DNA from: CAYLNK01 sp964384675
Lineage (GTDB): Bacteria > Acidobacteriota > Thermoanaerobaculia > UBA5066
Direction of reading: 5' to 3'
Length of the DNA: 10,707 bases
Assembly: GCA_964384675.1 (NCBI GenBank)
Contig: CAYLNK010000240.1
Span: 1 to 10,707 of the forward strand
The position numbers were made by a program, and so were the translations under genes. Under the pieces are notes generated by a model, which saw only the letters and a program-made list of their open reading frames with translations, did not search any database and was not told the DNA's origin. Position 1 is the first letter of the stretch; every line of letters begins with the position of its first letter. Positions 5,558 to 10,707 of the stretch are shown here, piece after piece.

Positions 5558-7534
5558 ATGGACACCTTGATCGAGGGCAAGTACGAGGTCATCGCCAAGC
5601 TCAAGGAAGGCGGCATGGGCTCGGTCTTCAAGGTCCGGCACGTCCTCCTCGACGACGTCCGGGTGATCAAGGTGATGAGGCCCCAGATCGAGGGCGACGC
5701 CGACGCGCAGCGGCGCTTCCAGCAGGAGGCGCGGCTCGCGACGTCGCTCAAGCACCCGAACATCGCCGACCTGATGGACTTCTCGGTCGACGCCAACGGC
5801 AACTTCTACATGGTCATGGAGTACATCGAGGGCGTCACTCTGGCCGAGCTCGTGGCCGCGCGTGGCCCGCTCGCCCTGAAGACGGCCCTCGAGGTGGCCG
5901 ACCAGACCCTGCGGGCGCTCAGCTATCTCCACAAGCGGGGAATCGTCCACCGCGACATCGCCCCCGACAACCTGATGATCTCGAAGGGCCCGGACGACCG
6001 GATCGTCGTCAAGCTGATCGACCTCGGGATCGCTAAGGACACCTCGGTCGAGGGGATGACCCAGGCCGGCATCTTCCTGGGCAAGCTCAAGTACGCGTCT
6101 CCGGAGCAGCTCGGCGCCTTGCCGGCCGGGCAGAAGCTCGACACCCGGAGCGACCTCTACTCCTTCGGCTGCGTGCTGTACCAGCTCCTGACGGGGCACT
6201 CGCCGTACAAGGCCGACGCCCCGCAGCAATACCTGATCCTCCACCTGACCGAGCCGCCTCGCCCCTTCGAGAAGACCGACCCGGAGGGACGGGTCCCGGA
6301 GGACGTGAGGCGCGCCGTGATGAGAGCGCTCGCCAAGAAGCGCGAGGACCGCTGGCAGACGGCGGACGAATTCGCCATGGAGCTGCGCCGCTGTCGCGCC
6401 GAGCTCTCCGGTCTGGGCCGCGCCTCGTCCGCGGTCCGGCTCACCCCGGTGCTTCCGGGCGCCACGGCGGTCAGGGAAGCCAAGCAGCGCCCGGAGCCCG
6501 AGCCTTCCGAGGAGGTCGGGGGGAAGACCGAGATCATCGTTCCGCACGCCACGCTCACCCGGGCGAAGTCCGCCACGCGCATCCCCGCGGTCACTCCCAG
6601 AGTGCCCCCCCCGACTCCCCCTCCGCCGCCGCCCCGGCCGGCGCAGAGGCTCAAGGAGCGCCTCCAGACGACCGCGTGGGAGAGGTTGAAAACGGATCGC
6701 GCCCCGGCCCCGTCGCCCACCACGAGCTGGCGGCGGTCGGCGGCGGTCCTCGGGGGAATCGCCGTCGTGGCCGGCCTCCTGACGGCGCTCGTCATCCAGC
6801 TGCGTTCCGGCTCGGGCGGCGATGCGGCGCCGACACCGATGCCGACGGCGACCGTCCCGGTGCCCACCGCCGTCGCGGCCGTGCCGCCCACGGCCACGCC
6901 CGAGCCGGAGCCGACTCCGGCGCCAACCGAGACGACCACGGCAGCACCCACGCCCGAGCCATCGCCGAAGGCCACCGTCCGTCCCCAGGTGAACGTATCG
7001 GAGGCCGCCACGCCTCGACCCAAGCCGACGAAGCCCGCCGTCCCGACTCCGGCACCGCCGACGCCACCTCCCACCAGAGCGATCCCCACCGCCGTTCCCA
7101 CGGCAGCCGGACCGTCCCCGGACCAGGAAGCCCAACGACTCATGACGGTCGGCATCGCGAGCCTCGACCGGGGAGACCTGGACGGGGCGATGAAGTCGTT
7201 CAACCGCGCGCTCGAGCTGAATCCCAGGAACGAGAACGCACGGCTGGGCCGGGCGCGGACCCACCTTCGCCTGAAGGAATTCGACGCCGCGATCCGCGAC
7301 GCGACCGCGGTCCTGGAGGCCGATCCGAAGGAGACCCAGGCGCTCCTGGCACGCGGCCTGGCCAGGCAGTCGAAGAGGGACCTGGCCGGCGCCATGGCGG
7401 ACTTCTCCGAGGCGATCTCCCAGAAGCCGAACGACCCCGCGGGCTACCGCTACCGCGCGACCGTCCGGAGGCAGGCGCGAGATGGCGCGGGAGCCGCCGC
7501 AGACGAGCGGAAGGCGGCCGAGCTCTCCCGCTGA
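5558..7534 (+). CDS. Transmembrane Ser/Thr protein kinase with Pro/Thr-rich stalk and C-terminal TPRs
   Basis: The protein has 658 residues. The Hanks-type kinase domain spans about 8-278. It has a glycine loop EGGMGSVF (17-24), Lys38 in RVIKVM, Glu57, and the catalytic loop HRDIAPDN (131-138) with Asp133 and Asn138. DLG (155-157) replaces DFG, the activation segment is followed by SPE (181-183), and DTRSDLYSFG is at 195-204. The expected catalytic-loop Lys is Ala135. A low-complexity juxtamembrane region with a polyproline run (349-359) leads to one transmembrane helix (about 393-414). Then comes a Pro/Thr/Ala/Glu-rich stalk (about 420-520) and roughly three tetratricopeptide repeats (525-626, a fourth partial), for example ASLDRGDLDGAMKSFNRALELNP. 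The expected topology puts the kinase inside and the TPRs outside the membrane. Targets are unknown. It is transcribed alone and divergently from the mtnP operon, and its 3' end overlaps the DUF2752 gene. Confidence 0.93.
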   Translation: MDTLIEGKYEVIAKLKEGGMGSVFKVRHVLLDDVRVIKVMRPQIEGDADAQRRFQQEARLATSLKHPNIADLMDFSVDANGNFYMVMEYIEGVTLAELVAARGPLALKTALEVADQTLRALSYLHKRGIVHRDIAPDNLMISKGPDDRIVVKLIDLGIAKDTSVEGMTQAGIFLGKLKYASPEQLGALPAGQKLDTRSDLYSFGCVLYQLLTGHSPYKADAPQQYLILHLTEPPRPFEKTDPEGRVPEDVRRAVMRALAKKREDRWQTADEFAMELRRCRAELSGLGRASSAVRLTPVLPGATAVREAKQRPEPEPSEEVGGKTEIIVPHATLTRAKSATRIPAVTPRVPPPTPPPPPPRPAQRLKERLQTTAWERLKTDRAPAPSPTTSWRRSAAVLGGIAVVAGLLTALVIQLRSGSGGDAAPTPMPTATVPVPTAVAAVPPTATPEPEPTPAPTETTTAAPTPEPSPKATVRPQVNVSEAATPRPKPTKPAVPTPAPPTPPPTRAIPTAVPTAAGPSPDQEAQRLMTVGIASLDRGDLDGAMKSFNRALELNPRNENARLGRARTHLRLKEFDAAIRDATAVLEADPKETQALLARGLARQSKRDLAGAMADFSEAISQKPNDPAGYRYRATVRRQARDGAGAAADERKAAELSR

Positions 7535-7800
7535 CGGCGGCGGCGAGCCAGCTCCAGGACCGCGGCGAGCGGAAGCCCCAGCACGAAAGCGGAGCTCAGC
7601 CGCCAGGCGCCCACCGGGTCGCCGTGCAACACGGCCGAGAGCGCCCGCGTCGACCCGCATCCGGGGCACGGGAAGCCGAAGAGCGTGTCGAAGAGGCAGG
7701 CCGGAGCCAGCTCCGGCGCGAGCCAGGCAACCGCGACCCAGGTGAGGGCGAGCGCCGCGGGCAGCCGGGAGGGCCTCACTGCTGGCGGACCTGGACCCAT
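7450..7800 (-). CDS. DUF2752 family small membrane protein
   Basis: The protein has 116 residues. The diagnostic DUF2752 motif FPCPGCGSTRAL is at 43-54, with Cys45 and Cys48, followed by HGDPVGAWRLSSAFVLGLPLAAVLEL. Hydrophobic segments at about 13-35 and 70-86 suggest a two-helix inner-membrane protein; the family has no assigned biochemical role. The ATG at 7800 was chosen because GGAGG lies 6 bases upstream (7807-7811). The open frame extends upstream to 7950, but that part is Arg/Gly-rich and unlike the family. The last 28 residues are basic and Ala/Ser-rich and are encoded antisense to the final codons of the kinase gene, with which it converges. They may be a non-conserved read-on until a stop. 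Confidence 0.82.
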   Translation of the reverse strand: MGPGPPAVRPSRLPAALALTWVAVAWLAPELAPACLFDTLFGFPCPGCGSTRALSAVLHGDPVGAWRLSSAFVLGLPLAAVLELARRRRQRESSAAFRSSAAAPAPSRACLRTVAR

Positions 7801-7806
7801 CTGGCG

Positions 7807-7811
7807 CCTCC
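7807..7811 (-). promoter_or_regulatory. Strong Shine-Dalgarno sequence fixing the DUF2752 start
   Basis: The minus strand reads GGAGG, then CGCCAG, then ATG at 7800. This is the clearest ribosome-binding site in the window, and it decides between the start at 7800 and longer alternatives at 7920 or 7950. Confidence 0.75.
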
Positions 7812-7825
7812 GTTCGAGTCGAACG
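7811..7825. promoter_or_regulatory. Perfect 15-base palindrome upstream of the DUF2752 gene
   Basis: CGTTCGA (7811-7817), a central G, and TCGAACG (7819-7825) form an exact inverted repeat. It abuts the DUF2752 ribosome-binding site and lies within the 120-base divergent region shared with ileS. It has the form of a homodimeric repressor site, or could fold in RNA as a 5-bp stem with a GAGTC loop. No regulator is recognised. Confidence 0.45.
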
Positions 7826-7920
7826 CAGCAGGGATCATGCCACTCGACCGGTCCTCCGCGGGAAGAGGACGAGCCCGCCTTGCCGCGGCCCTCCCCGCCG
7901 CGTAACCTCCACGGTTTCAT

Positions 7921-10707
7921 ATGGAGACCGACTACAAGGCGACCCTCCACCTACCCAAGACCGACTTCCCCATGAAGGGCGACCTGCCGAAGCGTGAGCC
8001 GGAACGGCTCGCCCGGTGGGAGACCACCGACCTCTACGGTCGAATCCAGCGCGCACGGCGGGCGGCGGGGGCGCGGCGCTTCGTGCTGCACGACGGTCCC
8101 CCGTACGCCAACGGGAAGATCCACATCGGTACGGCGCTCAACAAGATCCTGAAGGACCTGGCCGTGAGGGCCGCCACCCTGGAAGGTCTCGAGGCGCCCT
8201 ACGTCCCGGGCTGGGACTGCCACGGGCTCCCGATCGAGCTGAACGTCGACAAGGAGCTGGGGCCGAAGAAGCGGGAGATGTCGGTCGTGGAGGTGCGGCT
8301 CGCCTGCCGCGCCTACGCCGAACGGTGGATCGACGAGCAGCGGGCCGACTTCCGCCGGCTCGGGATCCTCGGCACGTGGGACGAGCCGTACCGCACGATG
8401 GACTTCAAGTACCAGGCGGAGATCGCGCGGGCCTTCGGGACGTTCGTCGGCAAGGGGCTGGTGACGTTCGGCTTCAAGTCGGTCCTCTGGTGCGTGAACT
8501 GCAAGACCGCCCTCGCCGAGGCCGAGGTCGAGTACGAGGAGCGGGTCGATCCGTCGATCACGGTCGGCTTCCGGATGCCGCTCGACGGCGCCTCGCGGGT
8601 CCTCTGGGGCGACGCCCTGGACGGGGCGACGAGCCTCTTCGCGGCGATCTGGACGACCACACCGTGGACGCTTCCCGCGAACCGCGCGATCTCCCTCGGA
8701 CCCGAGGTGCCGTACGTCCTGGCGCGCCGGGCTTCCGCGCCCCAGGACCTCTTCCTGGTGGCCGAGCCGCTCGTCGCCGCCGTCGGGCAGGCCCTGGGCG
8801 TCACAGACCTCGCCGCCGTCGACGGGACTCGCCGGACCGGCGCCGAGATCGCCGCCGCGAAGCCGACGTACGCCCGCCCCTTCGACCTGGACGGCACCGG
8901 TTTCGGCTTCCTCCTGGGCGACCACGTCTCGACGACCGACGGCACCGGTCTCGTCCACACGGCGCCGGGACACGGCCGGGACGACTACGAGGTGGTCCGC
9001 CGGCACGGCTTCGAGGTGAACGACCCGGCGCTCTGCCCGGTCGACGAGTCGGGTCACTACGACCGGAACGCGCCCGAGGCGTTCCGGGGCCTCCGGGTCG
9101 TGGCGGCGAAGACGAAGGAGCTGGACGCGAACCGGGCCGTCCTCGCCGCGCTCGAGGCCGGCGAGCCGTCCGGCGCGCTCCTCCTGGCGCGTCACGACTA
9201 CCCCCACTCGTACCCTCACTGCTGGCGCTGCAAGAACCCGGTCATTTTCCGGGCGACGCACCAGTGGTTCATCGACCTCGGGGCGCTCCGCGAAACGGCG
9301 CTGCGCGAGATCCGCGAGCGGGTGACCTGGGTCCCCGCGTTCGGCGCCAACCGGATCGGCGCGATGGTGGAGAACCGCCTGGAGTGGACGATCTCCCGCC
9401 AGCGGATGTGGGGCTCCCCCATCACGTTCCTCCGGTGCCGGACCTGCGCGGCCGACGGCCACCTGGAGCACTACCCGCCCGTCGGAGACCCCCCGGCGCG
9501 GGAGGCGTTCTTCGACCTCGTGGTCGCCACCTTCCGGGAGCACGGCGCCGACGCCTGGTACGACGACGCGTTCCCCGCCGCCCGCTTCCTGCCCGAAGGG
9601 GGGCGGTGCGCCCGGTGCGGCGGGCACGACTTCGAGAAGCTGCGCGACATCCTGGACGTCTGGTTCGACTCGGGCGTCTCGCACGCCGCCGTGCTGCGGT
9701 CGTCGGCCTACGGCATCGACGATCCGTACGCGGAGGCGAACCCCGCGCCCGTGGTCTACATCGAGGGCCACGACCAGCACCGCGGCTGGTTCCAGTCGTC
9801 GCTTCTCACCTCGGTGGCGATGGCCGGCAAGGCGCCCTACAGCGCGGTCGTGACCCACGGCTTCGTGGTCGACGGGGCCGGGCGGAAGATGTCTAAGCGC
9901 GACGGGAACCAGGTCTTTCCGCAGGACGTCATCGCGCAGCACGGCGCCGACGTGCTCCGCCTGTTCGTCGCCTCGGCCGACTACACGGACGACATCCGGC
10001 TGAACAAGATGATCCTGGACCGGACGGCGGAGGCGTACCGGAAGATCCGCAACACGGCGCGCTTCCTGCTGTCGGTCCTCGCGGACTTCGACCCGGCCCG
10101 GCACGCGGTCCCGGACGCGAGCCTCGAGCCGAGCGACCGCTACATCCTGGGCCGGGCCGCCGCCGTGGCGGCGGACGCCCGCGCCGCGTACGCGCGCTAC
10201 GAGTACCACACCGTGGCGAGGCGGCTCCTCGACTTCGTCACGACCGACCTGTCGGCGTTCTGGTGCGACGTCAAGAAGGACGCCCTCTACGTCCTCTCGA
10301 CCGACGACCCCGTGCGCCGCTCCGCGCAGACGACGGCGTTCCGTCTCGTCGAGGTGCTCGCGCTCGTCCTCCAGCCGATCTGCCCGTTCACCGCCGAGGA
10401 GATCTGGGAGAGCCTGCCCGGCCGGGCCGGTGACAGCCCGGCCCTCGCCACCTGGGACTCCCTGCGCCTCTCCCGGCTCGACGTCGGCGTGGAGGCGGCC
10501 TGGTCCCGTCTCCTCGAGGTGAGGGCCGAGGTGCAGCGACAGCTCGAGCCGCTGCGGCGCGACGGAGCGATCGGCTCCTCGGCGCAGGCCGCCGTCGAGA
10601 TCGGCCCGTCCGACGCGCTCGACGCCGACCTCGCCGCCGCCGGCCTCGACCCGGCAAGGCTCGCGGAGCTCCTGATCGTGCCGGAGGTGGTCCGGACGGG
10701 CGGCGCC
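7921..10707 (+). CDS. ileS: Isoleucyl-tRNA synthetase (3' end beyond window)
   Basis: A frame of 929 codons runs open to the window edge. IleRS activates isoleucine and charges tRNA-Ile. The ATG at 7921 gives the family-typical opening DYKATLHLPKTDFPMKGDL. Then come LHDGPPYANGKIHIGTALNK, with the class I signature reading HIGT at 68-71, and the family block PYVPGWDCHGLPIEL. The CP1 editing domain shows WTTTPWTLPAN (244-254) and GTGLVHTAPGHGRDDY (341-356). Further blocks are SYPHCWRCKNPVIFRAT (430-446), WTISRQRMWG (489-498), a CxxC pair at 506/509 and another at 563/566, DVWFDSG, and KMSKR (656-660). The anticodon-binding helical domain follows (ICPFTAEEIWESL). The usual C-terminal zinc-binding segment is not reached, consistent with truncation by the window. 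The start has no strong Shine-Dalgarno sequence. The Thr in place of the second signature His is unusual. Confidence 0.96.
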   Translation, partial: METDYKATLHLPKTDFPMKGDLPKREPERLARWETTDLYGRIQRARRAAGARRFVLHDGPPYANGKIHIGTALNKILKDLAVRAATLEGLEAPYVPGWDCHGLPIELNVDKELGPKKREMSVVEVRLACRAYAERWIDEQRADFRRLGILGTWDEPYRTMDFKYQAEIARAFGTFVGKGLVTFGFKSVLWCVNCKTALAEAEVEYEERVDPSITVGFRMPLDGASRVLWGDALDGATSLFAAIWTTTPWTLPANRAISLGPEVPYVLARRASAPQDLFLVAEPLVAAVGQALGVTDLAAVDGTRRTGAEIAAAKPTYARPFDLDGTGFGFLLGDHVSTTDGTGLVHTAPGHGRDDYEVVRRHGFEVNDPALCPVDESGHYDRNAPEAFRGLRVVAAKTKELDANRAVLAALEAGEPSGALLLARHDYPHSYPHCWRCKNPVIFRATHQWFIDLGALRETALREIRERVTWVPAFGANRIGAMVENRLEWTISRQRMWGSPITFLRCRTCAADGHLEHYPPVGDPPAREAFFDLVVATFREHGADAWYDDAFPAARFLPEGGRCARCGGHDFEKLRDILDVWFDSGVSHAAVLRSSAYGIDDPYAEANPAPVVYIEGHDQHRGWFQSSLLTSVAMAGKAPYSAVVTHGFVVDGAGRKMSKRDGNQVFPQDVIAQHGADVLRLFVASADYTDDIRLNKMILDRTAEAYRKIRNTARFLLSVLADFDPARHAVPDASLEPSDRYILGRAAAVAADARAAYARYEYHTVARRLLDFVTTDLSAFWCDVKKDALYVLSTDDPVRRSAQTTAFRLVEVLALVLQPICPFTAEEIWESLPGRAGDSPALATWDSLRLSRLDVGVEAAWSRLLEVRAEVQRQLEPLRRDGAIGSSAQAAVEIGPSDALDADLAAAGLDPARLAELLIVPEVVRTGGA

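Larger units (their letters stand above)
7801..7920. other. Divergent intergenic region between DUF2752 and ileS
   Basis: These 120 bases should hold promoters for both genes. Besides the palindrome next to the DUF2752 ribosome-binding site, a second short inverted repeat is visible: GTCCTC (7851-7856) with GAGGAC (7865-7870). CTCCA (7907-7911) can also pair with TGGAG (7922-7926) across the ileS start codon. No convincing sigma-70 hexamer pair and no T-box or other riboswitch is recognisable. Confidence 0.5.

Noticed and set aside
6602..7090. Pro/Thr-rich repetitive DNA in the kinase as a mobile or repeat element
   Set aside because: It is irregular low-complexity coding sequence forming a linker, with no fixed repeat unit and no target-site duplications.
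5432..7669. 745-codon minus-strand open frame
   Set aside because: It is antisense to the Ser/Thr kinase. Long Gly/Arg tracts mirror the kinase's Pro/Thr codons.
7801..7920. T-box leader for ileS
   Set aside because: The region is too short and lacks a T-box consensus, a specifier stem and a terminator/antiterminator pair.
7450..7950. 166-residue version of the DUF2752 protein
   Set aside because: The extra 50 N-terminal residues are Arg/Gly-rich and unlike the family, while the ATG at 7800 has an excellent GGAGG 6 bases upstream.
8016..9896. 626-codon plus-strand open frame in a second frame of ileS
   Set aside because: It is an Arg/Gly/Pro-rich out-of-frame shadow. The IleRS frame carries every family motif.
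7951..10209. 752-codon minus-strand open frame
   Set aside because: It is fully antisense to ileS. His/Val/Arg/Asp-rich composition is the usual mirror of a GC-rich gene.

Overview
The window is very GC-rich, with coding sequence on almost every base. Its gene content fits a free-living Gram-negative-type bacterium with a large, signalling-rich genome. It encodes a CheA/CheY pair, a membrane-spanning Ser/Thr kinase with TPRs, a DUF2752 membrane protein, and a GnnA-like Gfo/Idh/MocA dehydrogenase of the kind often linked to lipid A synthesis. I would guess Acidobacteriota, Myxococcota or a neighbouring phylum. This is an inference from composition and gene types; there is no marker RNA gene here.

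Left arm (1-5501, minus strand): one long head-to-tail series, read from right to left. The order is Gfo/Idh/MocA oxidoreductase, mtnP (methylthioadenosine phosphorylase), a PfkB-family sugar/nucleoside kinase, ribH (lumazine synthase), nusB, an exported transglutaminase-like protein, a single-domain CheY-like receiver, and the N-terminus of CheA, which runs off the left edge. Nearly every junction is an overlap (GTGA, ATGA, TGATG, GTGA) or a gap of 2-3 bases. The only real gap is 52 bases between the kinase and ribH, and it holds a perfect 11-bp GC-rich hairpin. The arm therefore looks like either one transcript or two sub-operons split at the hairpin.

Centre (5502-7534): a 56-base divergent intergenic region separates the left operon from a plus-strand 658-residue kinase. 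The kinase has a cytoplasmic catalytic domain, one transmembrane helix, a Pro/Thr-rich stalk and about three TPRs on the far side of the membrane.

Right arm (7450-10707): a small minus-strand DUF2752 gene converges on the kinase and overlaps its 3' end by 85 bases. A 120-base divergent intergenic region follows, and then ileS (isoleucyl-tRNA synthetase) runs off the right edge.

Functionally, mtnP plus the PfkB kinase suggests purine/5'-methylthioadenosine salvage. ribH-nusB is a widespread conserved pair. The transglutaminase-receiver-CheA tail suggests a chemosensory-type module co-expressed with housekeeping genes. The strongest oddities are residue changes at normally strict positions: HIGT instead of HIGH in IleRS, Thr22 at the usual aromatic position in RibH, and HRDIAPDN in the kinase. 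I did not find a clearly novel multi-gene system such as a defence island, CRISPR array or mobile element.
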